Positions 1-7,614 of a DNA stretch of 12,481 bases are shown in pieces. The notes under the pieces were generated by a model, which was given only the letters and a program-made list of their open reading frames with translations, made no database searches and had not been told where the DNA came from. The DNA lies in contig JAHKKQ010000045.1 in NCBI GenBank assembly GCA_020027805.1, positions 1 to 12,481 of the forward strand. The letters are read 5' to 3'. Each line of letters begins with the position of its first letter. Positions within the stretch are counted from its first letter, which is position 1. The position numbers were made by a program, and so were the translations under genes. The stretch comes from Candidatus Dadabacteria bacterium. GTDB taxonomy: Bacteria > Desulfobacterota_D > UBA1144 > Nemesobacterales > UBA2774.

Positions 1-175
1 ATCGGAGGCGATCGGCTTTTAGGACCGGGGCCGCGCGCATGATCGAATAAGGTGTTACCGGAACTCTCCCGCTTCGTGCCCCGCCCCGCTCGTGCTCGCA
101 TTCCCCGCGGAAGCGCCTGACAAATTTCTAATATTTTCAGGCTACATATGCAAACCCCGCTGACGCCCCGTAAAC
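1..175. other. Left-edge stretch with no assignable gene
   Basis: No reading frame here can be assigned. Two plus-strand frames are open from the left edge and close at TGA 40-42 and TAA 51-53, so either could be the last codons of an upstream gene. A minus-strand ATG at 38-40 opens a frame running off the left edge and could be the start of a divergent gene, but it has no visible ribosome binding site. Only about 13-17 codons are visible in each case, too few to choose between them. A 6-bp dyad, GCCTGA (115-120) and TCAGGC (137-142), lies in the AT-rich part upstream of the carboxylase promoter. Confidence 0.4.
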
Positions 176-204
176 TTGCCAATTAGGTATTTACATAGTA
201 TTTT
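176..204 (+). promoter_or_regulatory. Predicted sigma-70-type promoter of the acyl-CoA carboxylase operon
   Basis: A -35 box TTGCCA (176-181, 5 of 6 to consensus) is followed by a 17-nt spacer and a -10 box TATTTT (199-204). Transcription would start near 211 and give a leader of about 28 nt that contains the AAGGAG ribosome binding site. The placement supports translation starting at 239, because a start at TTG 176 would lie inside the promoter. Identified by eye from box matches and spacing. Confidence 0.5.
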
Positions 205-238
205 TTTGGATTCTCAAGAACCTTCGAAGGAGCCGATA

Positions 239-1783
239 ATGAAGGACAAAATTGCCGTACTCGAAGAAAAGGAAAGGGAGGCTGAAGCCGGGGGCGGCGA
301 AGCGAGGATAGAGAAACAACACGAAATCGGCAAACTCACCGCGAGAGAAAGAATTGACCTGCTCCTGGATAAGAACTCCTTCGTGGAGCTAGACAAGTTC
401 GTCGTTCACAGATGTACCGATTTCGGCATGGACAGTAAAAAGTTCCTCGGGGACGGCGTCGTCACCGGGTACGGGAAAATAGACGGCAGGCAGGCCTTCG
501 TCTACGCCCAGGACTTTACGGTATTCGGCGGCTCGCTCGGAATGGTACATGGAAAGAAGATATGCAAGGTAATGGACCTCGCCATGCAGGTAGGCTCCCC
601 TATAGTCGGCTTGAACGACTCCGGCGGGGCCAGGATACAGGAAGGGGTGGAGAGCCTCGGCGGATACGGGGAGATATTCTGCAGGAACGTGCTCGCATCG
701 GGCGTCGTACCACAGATATCGGCCGTGATGGGCCCCTGCGCAGGGGGCGCGGTATATTCCCCCGCGATAACCGATTTCACGGTCATGGTCAGGAATACGA
801 GCTACATGTTCATCACCGGGCCCGACGTGATTAAGGCGGTGACGCACGAGGAAGTGAACTCCGAAGAGCTGGGCGGCGCCATGGTGCACAACGCGAGGAG
901 CGGTGTCGCGCATTTCGCGGTCGAGGACGACAAGGAATGCATAATGCTTATAAAAGAGCTCCTGAGCTTCCTTCCCTCGAATAATATGGAAGACCCTCCG
1001 AGAACCCCGACGGACGACCCTTCCGACAGGAGGGCGACGGCGCTTAGAGCCATAGTCCCCGAAAACCCGAACAAACCATACGACGTTAAAGACGTTATCA
1101 ACGCGGTAGTGGACGAAGGCTATTTTTTCGAGGTTCAGGAGCATTACGCGCAAAATATAGTGATAGGGTTCGCCCGGATGGCGGGCAGGGTTATAGCCAT
1201 TGTCGGGAACCAGCCCAATATACTCGCCGGCTGTCTCGACATAGACGCCTCCGTAAAAGCCGGGAGGTTCGTGAGGTTCTGCGACTGCTTTAATATCCCG
1301 ATACTCACCTTCGAAGACGTGCCGGGCTTCCTGCCGGGCACATCGCAGGAGTGGGGCGGCATCATAAAGCACGGGGCCAAGCTCCTCTACGCCTACAGCG
1401 AAGCGACGGTCCCGAGGGTCACCGTCATTACGAGGAAGGCCTACGGCGGGGCGTACGACGTCATGTCGTCCAAACACGTGAGGGGCGATATAGTGATGGC
1501 GTACCCGACCGCGGAGATCGCGGTCATGGGCTCGGACGGCGCCGTCAATATCATATCGCGCGCCCAGATAATGCAGGCCGAGGACCCGGAGGCGGAGAGG
1601 GCGAGGCTCATCGAGGAATACAAGGAACAGTTCGCAAACCCTTACAGGGCCGCAGACTTGGGCTTCGTCGATGAGGTCATAAGGCCGGAGGATACGAGGC
1701 CGAGGGTTATCTCGGCGTTCGAGATGCTGGACGGTAAAAAACAGTCGAACCCCCCGAAAAAGCACGGGAACATACCACTTTAA
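239..1783 (+). CDS. pccB: Acyl-CoA carboxylase carboxyltransferase (beta) subunit, probably propionyl-CoA carboxylase beta
   Basis: Carboxyltransferase subunit of a biotin-dependent acyl-CoA carboxylase. It moves the carboxyl group from carboxybiotin to an acyl-CoA, most likely propionyl-CoA to give methylmalonyl-CoA. The 514-residue chain has the usual PccB length and two crotonase-like halves. The N-terminal CoA-binding half carries SGGARIQEG (128-136); the C-terminal biotin-binding half carries VPGFLPG (361-367) and YGGAYDVMSSKH. The Asp in AYDVM (residue 407) aligns with the PccB residue that favours propionyl-CoA, where acetyl-CoA-preferring homologues carry Ile; this alignment is from memory. 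ATG 239 is chosen because AAGGAG sits 6 nt upstream; an extension to TTG 176 would add 21 unlikely residues overlapping the promoter. First gene of a three-gene operon, 17 nt before the biotin carboxylase. Methylcrotonyl- or acetyl-CoA carboxylase remain alternatives. Confidence 0.93.
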   Translation: MKDKIAVLEEKEREAEAGGGEARIEKQHEIGKLTARERIDLLLDKNSFVELDKFVVHRCTDFGMDSKKFLGDGVVTGYGKIDGRQAFVYAQDFTVFGGSLGMVHGKKICKVMDLAMQVGSPIVGLNDSGGARIQEGVESLGGYGEIFCRNVLASGVVPQISAVMGPCAGGAVYSPAITDFTVMVRNTSYMFITGPDVIKAVTHEEVNSEELGGAMVHNARSGVAHFAVEDDKECIMLIKELLSFLPSNNMEDPPRTPTDDPSDRRATALRAIVPENPNKPYDVKDVINAVVDEGYFFEVQEHYAQNIVIGFARMAGRVIAIVGNQPNILAGCLDIDASVKAGRFVRFCDCFNIPILTFEDVPGFLPGTSQEWGGIIKHGAKLLYAYSEATVPRVTVITRKAYGGAYDVMSSKHVRGDIVMAYPTAEIAVMGSDGAVNIISRAQIMQAEDPEAERARLIEEYKEQFANPYRAADLGFVDEVIRPEDTRPRVISAFEMLDGKKQSNPPKKHGNIPL

Positions 1784-1800
1784 TACCAAAGGATTATCGA

Positions 1801-3294
1801 ATGTTTAAAAAAGTTCTTATAGCCAACAGAGGGGAAATCGCGGTCAGGATAATCCGGGCGTGCAGGGACATGGGCATAAGCACCGTTGCCGTATATTCCG
1901 ACGCCGACAGGCGCTCCCTTCACGTCGCTCTTGCGGACGAGGCCTGCCACATCGGAGGCTCGGCCCCCACAGAGAGCTATCTGAATAAAGAGAAAATAAT
2001 AGACGCCGCAATAAAGTCAGGCGCCGAAGCCATACACCCGGGGTTCGGATTCCTCTCCGAGAACGAGTCGTTCGCCGACATGTGTGAAAAATCGGGCATC
2101 GTGTTCATCGGGCCCACGCCCGAGGCGATACGCCTGATGGGGGATAAAATAACGGCGAGAAAGATCGCCCACGACGTTAAAGTGCCGCTCGTACCGGGCT
2201 CGGACGGGGCTGTGAGCGATGTCGAGGCATCCGTGGTAGCCGCCGAGATCGGTTATCCGGTAATGATCAAGGCGTCCGCCGGAGGAGGCGGAAAAGGGAT
2301 GAGGCTCGTGAGGGGCAAGGACGATTTCGAAAGCTCTCTCCGTATGGCGAGGAGCGAGGCCCGCTCCGCTTTCGGTGACGATTCGGTATTCGTCGAGAGG
2401 TTTATCGAGCGCTCGAGACACATAGAGATACAGCTCATCGCCGACTCAGAGGGCAATACCCTCTATTTATTCGAGCGTGAATGCTCGATCCAGAGGAGAC
2501 ACCAGAAGGTTATCGAAGAAGCCCCGTCGTCCGCCATCAGCTCGAGGACGCGGAAGAAAATGGGCGAGGTCGCGGTGAGGATCGCGAAGGCGGTGAAATA
2601 CAAGGGGGCGGGGACGATCGAGTTCATCATGGACCAGGACCAGAATTTCTACTTCCTCGAGATGAACACCAGGGTCCAGGTAGAGCATCCCGTGACCGAG
2701 ATGATAACAGGCTTCGATATCGTGAAATGGATGATAAGGATCGCCGCCGGTGAGAAGCTCCCGTTCAAACAGAAAAACATCGTCATGAAGGGACACGCGC
2801 TCGAGTGCAGGGTCTACGCCGAGAACCCGGAAACGAATTTCCTCCCGTCCCCGGGAGTAATCGAATACCTGAGGACTCCGAGCGGTCCCGGCATAAGGAA
2901 CGATTCCTCCATATATAACGGCTGCGAAATCACGCCCTATTATGACCCCATGCTGTCCAAGCTCATAGTCTGGGCGGACTCGAGAGAAGCTGCGATCAGG
3001 AAGATGGAATCGGCGCTCAGGGAATACATAGTGCTCGGCGTGAAAACGAACATCGGGTTCCTCATCCGTGTTATGAACAACGACGAATTCCGGAAAGGAA
3101 AGATCGATACCGGGTTTATAGAAAGGCACCCGGAACTATTGAAACCGCCGGTACTGCAAATAGAGCCGGCGTTGATAGCAGCAGCGCTCTCGATGAGCAG
3201 TCCTGAAAGCGCCGGTCAACCGGCGCAGAAGCCGGCTTCGAACTGGAAGCTCTTCGGCAGAAGATCCGGATTATCCAGGAGCCCCCTTGCATGA
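1801..3294 (+). CDS. accC: Biotin carboxylase subunit of acyl-CoA carboxylase
   Basis: ATP-grasp biotin carboxylase: it carboxylates biotin on the carrier protein using ATP and bicarbonate. It starts with the typical LIANRGEIAVRII, followed by the HPGFGFLSEN segment. The glycine-rich ATP loop GGGGKGM is at 161-167 and the catalytic EMNTRVQVEHP block at 287-297, with the metal and bicarbonate residues E287, N289, R291 and E295 intact. At 497 residues it is some 45-50 longer than stand-alone E. coli AccC. The extra C-terminus (about 445-497) is Pro/Ala/Ser-rich and ends in a WKLFGR-type segment like that following the BC domain in PccA alpha chains. AAAGGA lies 7 nt before ATG 1801. The stop overlaps the carrier-protein start by ATGA, implying coupled translation. 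The symbol pccA would suit equally well; pyruvate carboxylase subunit A is less likely beside pccB. Confidence 0.93.
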   Translation: MFKKVLIANRGEIAVRIIRACRDMGISTVAVYSDADRRSLHVALADEACHIGGSAPTESYLNKEKIIDAAIKSGAEAIHPGFGFLSENESFADMCEKSGIVFIGPTPEAIRLMGDKITARKIAHDVKVPLVPGSDGAVSDVEASVVAAEIGYPVMIKASAGGGGKGMRLVRGKDDFESSLRMARSEARSAFGDDSVFVERFIERSRHIEIQLIADSEGNTLYLFERECSIQRRHQKVIEEAPSSAISSRTRKKMGEVAVRIAKAVKYKGAGTIEFIMDQDQNFYFLEMNTRVQVEHPVTEMITGFDIVKWMIRIAAGEKLPFKQKNIVMKGHALECRVYAENPETNFLPSPGVIEYLRTPSGPGIRNDSSIYNGCEITPYYDPMLSKLIVWADSREAAIRKMESALREYIVLGVKTNIGFLIRVMNNDEFRKGKIDTGFIERHPELLKPPVLQIEPALIAAALSMSSPESAGQPAQKPASNWKLFGRRSGLSRSPLA

Positions 3295-3785
3295 CATACA
3301 CCTTTAAAATCAGAGACCAAATCTATAAGATCACCCTCGAGAAAGAAGACGGCCAGCTGCAGGCGGAGATCGAAGGCAGAAGCATCCCCGTGGACTTCGA
3401 GAAAATCGAGGACGACCTCTATTCGGTGCTGATAGACGGAAAGTCCGTGAGCATGGGGGTCTTCAGAAAAGGCAAGAAGGTGCAGGTCTTCATAGAAGGC
3501 GAGCTCTACGAGCTCGAAGCCGTATCCGAGAGGGAGCAGCGCAAGACCTCACACATCGTCTCGGGCATCCAGGAGATAAAGTCGCCGATGCCGAGCAGGG
3601 TCGTGAAGATACTGAGGGGCGAAGGAGACGAAGTCGCGCCCGACGAGGGCCTTATCGTGGTCGAAGCCATGAAGATGGAGAGCGAGCTCAAGTCCCCGAT
3701 CGCGGGAAAGGTCAAGAACGTGATGGTCAAGGAAGGAGACGCAGTCGAATCGGGTACAGTGCTCCTCGTGGTCTCCTCCGAATAA
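3291..3785 (+). CDS. accB: Biotin carboxyl carrier protein of acyl-CoA carboxylase
   Basis: A 164-residue biotin carrier subunit. The C-terminal third is a biotinyl domain with VVEAMKM; the biotin-accepting lysine is K128, 36 residues from the C-terminus as is usual. A second hairpin strand, MVKEGDAVESGT, follows. Residues 1 to about 80 are predicted beta-rich (TYTFKIRDQIYKITLEK, then alternating hydrophobic strands) and resemble the BT domain that joins BC and BCCP in PccA alpha chains; this resemblance is inference. Together with the preceding gene it would rebuild an alpha subunit as two proteins. AGGAG (3277-3281) lies 9 nt before the ATG, and the start overlaps the upstream stop by 4 nt. 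No convincing terminator follows; the next gene is convergent. A pyruvate carboxylase carrier is the main alternative. Confidence 0.92.
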   Translation: MTYTFKIRDQIYKITLEKEDGQLQAEIEGRSIPVDFEKIEDDLYSVLIDGKSVSMGVFRKGKKVQVFIEGELYELEAVSEREQRKTSHIVSGIQEIKSPMPSRVVKILRGEGDEVAPDEGLIVVEAMKMESELKSPIAGKVKNVMVKEGDAVESGTVLLVVSSE

Positions 3786-3830
3786 ACCCTTTTCATTACC
3801 CGTCCTGACAACACCGGCGACAAAACGAGC

Positions 3831-3873
3831 CCTCACCCTCGCTCAAATCCCCCTCTTACTCTTCGGGAGAGGA
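3831..3873. repeat. Possible degenerate copy of a CCCTCACCC/CTCTCCC-type interspersed repeat
   Basis: Read on the minus strand, this stretch has a CCTCTCCCGAAGAG block, a GGGGGATTT stretch and GAGGGTGAGGG. That pattern recalls GC-rich intergenic hairpin repeats common in environmental bacterial genomes; the comparison is from memory. A weak hairpin CCTCT (3852-3856) / AGAGG (3868-3872) lies within it. It overlaps the last codons and the TAA of the secreted repeat protein and fills much of the gap to the carboxylase operon. It could also act as a weak two-way terminator. Confidence 0.3.
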
Positions 3874-4425
3874 CAGGGGCCCCGAGCCGCCCGGATTTCT
3901 TGTCCAGACAGTTCCGTTACTCCACCTGATCCTGGTGGCGTCGTTATTGACGTTTCCGGATATGCCGAGGGACGGTATGTACAGCTCGCGGCTGCTCTTC
4001 GCATAACCGTCGCTCGTCTGGCCGCTCTCGTTCGTGATGCTGAACCTCCACCCGTTGTCATAGACCTGTATGGAGGTCGGGCTGTTGTTGTGATACCAGG
4101 TGCCGCTTATATGGGTTTTGCCGCTCGGGTACCTGGTCCAGGTAGTGTTGTTCGACCATGAGATCTGAGTACCCCCGTTCTGGATATTGCCGACTACGTT
4201 CCAGCCGGGGACTTTTATCTGCCAGGGATTCACGAAATGGCCTACCGCCCTGTCGCCGCTTTCGTTTATCAATACTACATTTGTGAAGTCCTTCACGTTT
4301 ATATGGGTCTGCGTACTATTGTGGTACCAGATTCCGCTGATTCCGAAATCCTGGGAAGACGATATAAGGGGCGTTAAGAATAAAACCGCAAGGAATACCA
4401 GCGATGACACTATCACGTTACGCAT
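3856..4425 (-). CDS. Secreted protein of two tandem ~72-residue WYHN/WSNxTxWTR repeats, function unknown
   Basis: A 189-residue exported protein. Residues 1-24 form a signal peptide: a short basic start, hydrophobic VSSLVFLAVLFLTPLI, then SSSQ, with cleavage likely near residue 24. The mature part is almost wholly two copies of one domain, at 29-100 and 106-178. Each starts ISGxWYHN, has an NESG turn in the middle and ends with an I-x-WSN-x-T-x-WTR-x-P block. Alternating polar and hydrophobic residues suggest a small beta domain. I recall similar WxxNG...W(A/S)NGTxWxR domains in other secreted bacterial proteins but cannot name a family or function. There are no cysteines and no lipobox. ATG 4425 is supported by GGAGG (4435-4439), 9 nt upstream. 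It has its own strong promoter and is a single transcription unit. The acidic tail (SSPEE) and the stop fall in a repeat-like stretch. Confidence 0.8.
   Translation of the reverse strand: MRNVIVSSLVFLAVLFLTPLISSSQDFGISGIWYHNSTQTHINVKDFTNVVLINESGDRAVGHFVNPWQIKVPGWNVVGNIQNGGTQISWSNNTTWTRYPSGKTHISGTWYHNNSPTSIQVYDNGWRFSITNESGQTSDGYAKSSRELYIPSLGISGNVNNDATRIRWSNGTVWTRNPGGSGPLSSPEE
3892..4341 (-). repeat. Internal tandem domain duplication in the secreted protein
   Basis: The coding sequence holds two diverged copies of one module, 4126-4341 (first) and 3892-4110 (second), joined by a 5-residue linker. Shared positions include ISG-WYHN, I-V, I-NESG, GN and the closing I-WSN-T-WTR-P. The copies are clearly related as protein but differ at many positions, so the duplication is old and under selection rather than a fresh DNA repeat. 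Confidence 0.8.
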
Positions 4426-4466
4426 ATTATTAATCCTCCGCTATGGTGAATTATTAAACAGAAGGA

Positions 4467-4495
4467 ATTATATTACTTCCCGAAGACTCATTCAA
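4467..4495 (-). promoter_or_regulatory. Strong predicted promoter of the secreted repeat protein
   Basis: On the minus strand the -35 box TTGAAT (4490-4495), a 17-nt spacer and a perfect -10 box TATAAT (4467-4472) precede the secreted-protein gene. Transcription would start near 4460, giving a leader of about 35 nt with GGAGG. The -35 box touches the TGA stop of rsmA (4488-4490), so the gene is promoted independently of rsmA. It is the best-matching -10 box in the window. Confidence 0.65.
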
Positions 4496-5372
4496 TGCCC
4501 GGGGAAGAGTCCGAAACCATCCCGGTTTTATGACCGCGCATTACCTCTTCCGCCAGCATGCCGAATTCTTCTATGGTCAGGGTCTCGGCGCGTCTCGACC
4601 TGTCTATACCGCACGAGGCCAGAACGCTCTCCACGGCTTCCTTCGGTAATAACGACCTGAGCGAATTACCGAGCATCTTCCTCCTCGACGAGAACGCGGC
4701 CCTCAGCACCCTCTCGTGAAGCCGCTCGTCCGACACCGGGACCCTCGGCCGGGCGAGGGGAACGAACTTGAGGACGGCCGAATCGACTTTCGGCTTCGGC
4801 CAGAATGAGGAGGGCGGAACGCGGAACACCATCTTAACATCCATGTACGTTTGAATGAGCACGGACAACGAGCCGTACTTCCTGCCGCCGGGCGCGGCGG
4901 TAATCCTCTCCCCCACTTCGAGCTGAAGCATCAGTATAAGGGACGAGAACATGCCGCGGTCTCTGAGCAGCTTTATAAGGACGGGCGTCGATATGCTGTA
5001 GGGGAGGTTAGAAACTACTTTCATCTTCCTGCCCCGATAGAAATCCCTGTAATCGAGCTTGAGGCAGTCGCCCTGAATAACCTCGGTACCGGGATAGCCG
5101 TCCAGGAGCTCGCGCAAATGGCTTATCACCCGTTCGTCTTTCTCGACCGCAACGACTCTCCCGGCCGCCTCGGCGAGCGCGTGAGTAAGCGCTCCCATGC
5201 CGGGCCCAATTTCGAGCACCTCGTCCTCACCCGAAATCTCCGACGTCTCGACGATCCTGTCTATCACCCTCCTGTCAGTAATAAAATTCTGACCGAGGCT
5301 CTTTCTCGGGAATGTTTTCCCGCTGTAGAAAAATTCCCTTGGGTCGAGTCCTTTTCTTCGTCCGTCCGTCAT
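4488..5372 (-). CDS. rsmA: 16S rRNA (adenine(1518)-N6/adenine(1519)-N6)-dimethyltransferase
   Basis: The KsgA/RsmA enzyme uses S-adenosylmethionine to dimethylate two adjacent adenines in helix 45 at the 3' end of 16S rRNA, a late step in small-subunit assembly. The family hallmarks are in order: KSLGQNF at 24-30, SAM-binding motif I EIGPGMG at 54-60, the acidic residue of motif II in VAVEKDER, QGDCLKLD, and the catalytic NLPY at 122-125 followed by SIST. The C-terminal substrate domain contains SFWPKPKVDSAV, as usual. Its 294 residues are slightly longer than typical because of about 20 N-terminal residues before the core. ATG 5372 lacks a good ribosome binding site, but no other in-frame start fits. 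It lies 106 nt downstream of the diguanylate cyclase on the same strand; whether it is cotranscribed is unclear. Confidence 0.96.
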   Translation of the reverse strand: MTDGRRKGLDPREFFYSGKTFPRKSLGQNFITDRRVIDRIVETSEISGEDEVLEIGPGMGALTHALAEAAGRVVAVEKDERVISHLRELLDGYPGTEVIQGDCLKLDYRDFYRGRKMKVVSNLPYSISTPVLIKLLRDRGMFSSLILMLQLEVGERITAAPGGRKYGSLSVLIQTYMDVKMVFRVPPSSFWPKPKVDSAVLKFVPLARPRVPVSDERLHERVLRAAFSSRRKMLGNSLRSLLPKEAVESVLASCGIDRSRRAETLTIEEFGMLAEEVMRGHKTGMVSDSSPGIE

Positions 5373-5478
5373 GTAATACCGGGAAAAGTGAATATGAGGA
5401 AGTATAACTATTAACTACGGGTACCGCATAAACTATCGGAATCGAATACGTCCCCTGAAGAATGCCGCTCGCCCGGGT

Positions 5479-7614
5479 TTAGCTCCCCAGCTCCTCGAGC
5501 GATATATCCTCATAGTGCGTTATCTTGTTTTTGCCATGATTCTTCGATTCGTAGAGGGCGCGGTCCGATTTCTCAATGAGCAATTCCTTACTGGCGGCAC
5601 ACTGGGGATAGGTCGCAATGCCCATACTGAAGGTGACCGGTATCTCCCTCGAATCCGACCTCAGGGAGACCCTTTTCAGCCTGCTCCTTATCTTCTCCGC
5701 GACGGCGATCGACCCCGGCTTATTCGTATTCGGGAGTATTACGGCGAATTCGTCTCCGCCGTACCTGGCGGGTATATCGACCTTCCTCAATGTCTCGCTC
5801 AATACATGCCCTATGGAAGACAAGACCGTATCGCCCGCCTGATGACCGTAAGTGTCGTTAATAATTTTTAAATCGTCCACGTCAATCATGAGGAGCGAGG
5901 CCTGGGCCGTGTACCTGTCCGAGTGAACGATGGTGTAGGAGAGCATCTCCTGAAAATGCCTGTGATTATATAAACCCGTGAGCCCGTCCCTTATCGCGAG
6001 CTCTTTTACCTTCTGGAAGTTGAGGGAAGACGTCATCGACTTGGCGGATTCCCGGCAAATAATCTTCGCGAGACTTATCTCGCCCGCGTTAAAAGGGTTC
6101 TTCGTCCTCCGGCCTATAACAACACAGCCTAAAACGACCTGTTCCACGTTTTCAACGTCCTGAAAAGTCTCGTGGAACGGGTATATGAGAACGGACTTAA
6201 TATTCTTGATACCCAGGGCGAAATCGATTTCCTTCCCGAAAACGCTCCTGTATTGAGACCTCGCCGATATGTCGTCGAAGTGAAAGTGCTTTCCACTCTC
6301 CGCGACGAACCCTATAAGGGTGTCGTCGTGCGGAATCTCCTTATCCTCCAGATGCCCCTTCATCGCTTCGCTAACCCTTTTGAGGTTACTGTAACCGCCC
6401 TCTTCATCCACGAGCGATATGCCCACGAAGTCGGCCTCGAACAACCTCGTCAGGGTATCGATTATGTGATCCAGAATTACGTCCACGTCACTCGTGGAAT
6501 TAAGCTTTTGAGTAAAATCGTAAAACGAATTCAGCTCCTGCGAGCTGAGATAAACCTTCTCCGACAGGAGGAACCTGTCGATTATCTCAACTATTCTGTC
6601 CGATATGAGCGAAACGATCAGTTTTTCCTTATCGCCGAAAGCGTCCTGCTGGAAGCTATCGACTATGAGCATGCCGAATATTTTCTCTTCGCTTTCGGAT
6701 TTTTCTCTATCGCCTTTAAAAAAAAGGGGCGTTGCAAGGAGAGCCTTGATCGGTACGTTCTTGTTATAGTATATGAGGTTCTTCCTCACATTCTTTATAC
6801 TCGTAATAAGGACCTGAGTCTTCGTCTTTAAAACCCAGCCCAGATACCCTCCGCGGAAGTTGAGCCTCTGTCCCCTGTCTATGTAATCCTTGCTCTTGGA
6901 TATGAAATCCGTTATGGCGTAAAGCCCGTCGTCCATCTTCATATACAGCACGATGCTGTGATTCGGTACGAGATCGCAAAGTATGCCGAGCGTGTTCCTT
7001 ATCTCGCTCTTCAGCGCCTTTACGCCAACGGGCTCGACGCTGTCGTTTCTCTCGGCCCCTCCCGATATCATTGCCGGCAGGATGATATTCTTCCCGCTGC
7101 TCCTCTGGAACATATAAGAACCGAGCCGCTCCTTGTTACCTCTCAATAAATATCCTATCACCACTGTAGTTATCATGAGCAGGGAGAGCTCGACAAGCGT
7201 GCCCGCTCCAAAATGCATGCTGACGTGGAGAATCGATATAACCAGGAATGATATTATTCCGCCTGCCCATCCGAAACCGTAAATCAGGACGGGGACAAGC
7301 AAAAAGGAAAGCGGAAAGATATCGTTCCCGAAAATCTCTAAAAAGATTTCAAAAACAAGGGTATAGAGAATAGAGAGCTCGAGACTTTCCAGGAGCGGGA
7401 TATCCCGGGAACCCGTCCTTACAAACTGAAACGTCCTGTAACCGGCCGTAGCAAGCAGAAGCAATGTAGCCAGAGCAGAGTAAAAATTAAGCGAATGAAA
7501 ACTGTTTTGATATATGAGAACGAAAATGAGCGCGGAGAGTAAAAGAATTAATACCTTTCCGAGTAAAAAATTCGAATACGTAATTTTATTCTTTAAATCT
7601 GTATATTTTTTCAC
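5479..7614 (-). CDS. Membrane-anchored GAF-GAF-GGDEF diguanylate cyclase
   Basis: Inner-membrane sensor that makes cyclic di-GMP from two GTP. The N-terminal ~160 residues contain about five or six membrane segments (near 17-36, 46-62, 78-96, 101-130, 138-157). Two GAF-like sensory domains follow, at about 203-348 and 368-530, and the GGDEF domain spans about 541-700. DGLTGLYNHRHF (543-554) opens the catalytic domain; the active loop GGDEF is intact at 619-623. An inhibitory I-site RKVD (610-613) lies five residues upstream, so product inhibition is expected. No EAL domain is present. GTG 7614 is the start: an in-frame TGA lies only four codons upstream and no other start codon lies before the first membrane segment. 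The start overlaps the FtsB-like gene by 29 nt. What the GAF domains bind cannot be read from the sequence. Confidence 0.93.
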   Translation of the reverse strand: MKKYTDLKNKITYSNFLLGKVLILLLSALIFVLIYQNSFHSLNFYSALATLLLLATAGYRTFQFVRTGSRDIPLLESLELSILYTLVFEIFLEIFGNDIFPLSFLLVPVLIYGFGWAGGIISFLVISILHVSMHFGAGTLVELSLLMITTVVIGYLLRGNKERLGSYMFQRSSGKNIILPAMISGGAERNDSVEPVGVKALKSEIRNTLGILCDLVPNHSIVLYMKMDDGLYAITDFISKSKDYIDRGQRLNFRGGYLGWVLKTKTQVLITSIKNVRKNLIYYNKNVPIKALLATPLFFKGDREKSESEEKIFGMLIVDSFQQDAFGDKEKLIVSLISDRIVEIIDRFLLSEKVYLSSQELNSFYDFTQKLNSTSDVDVILDHIIDTLTRLFEADFVGISLVDEEGGYSNLKRVSEAMKGHLEDKEIPHDDTLIGFVAESGKHFHFDDISARSQYRSVFGKEIDFALGIKNIKSVLIYPFHETFQDVENVEQVVLGCVVIGRRTKNPFNAGEISLAKIICRESAKSMTSSLNFQKVKELAIRDGLTGLYNHRHFQEMLSYTIVHSDRYTAQASLLMIDVDDLKIINDTYGHQAGDTVLSSIGHVLSETLRKVDIPARYGGDEFAVILPNTNKPGSIAVAEKIRSRLKRVSLRSDSREIPVTFSMGIATYPQCAASKELLIEKSDRALYESKNHGKNKITHYEDISLEELGS

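Noticed and set aside
123..133. AAATTTCTAAT shared with 11530-11540 as a common regulatory site
   Set aside because: An 11-mer repeated once in 12 kb is expected by chance, especially in AT-rich leaders, and the two sites sit differently relative to their genes.
176..238. TTG 176 as the start of the carboxyltransferase
   Set aside because: It would place the start inside the predicted promoter, whereas ATG 239 has AAGGAG at ideal distance and matches family N-termini.
389..1789. Long minus-strand open frame (466 codons) opposite pccB
   Set aside because: It is antisense to a clearly conserved enzyme, encodes an Arg/His/Tyr-rich low-sense protein, and is explained by GC-biased third positions of the real gene.
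2467..3129. Minus-strand open frame (220 codons) opposite accC
   Set aside because: Shadow frame of the biotin carboxylase; no motif or start signal.
4851..5414. Plus-strand open frame (187 codons) opposite rsmA
   Set aside because: Shadow of a conserved gene; composition is mirror-like and no ribosome binding site is present.
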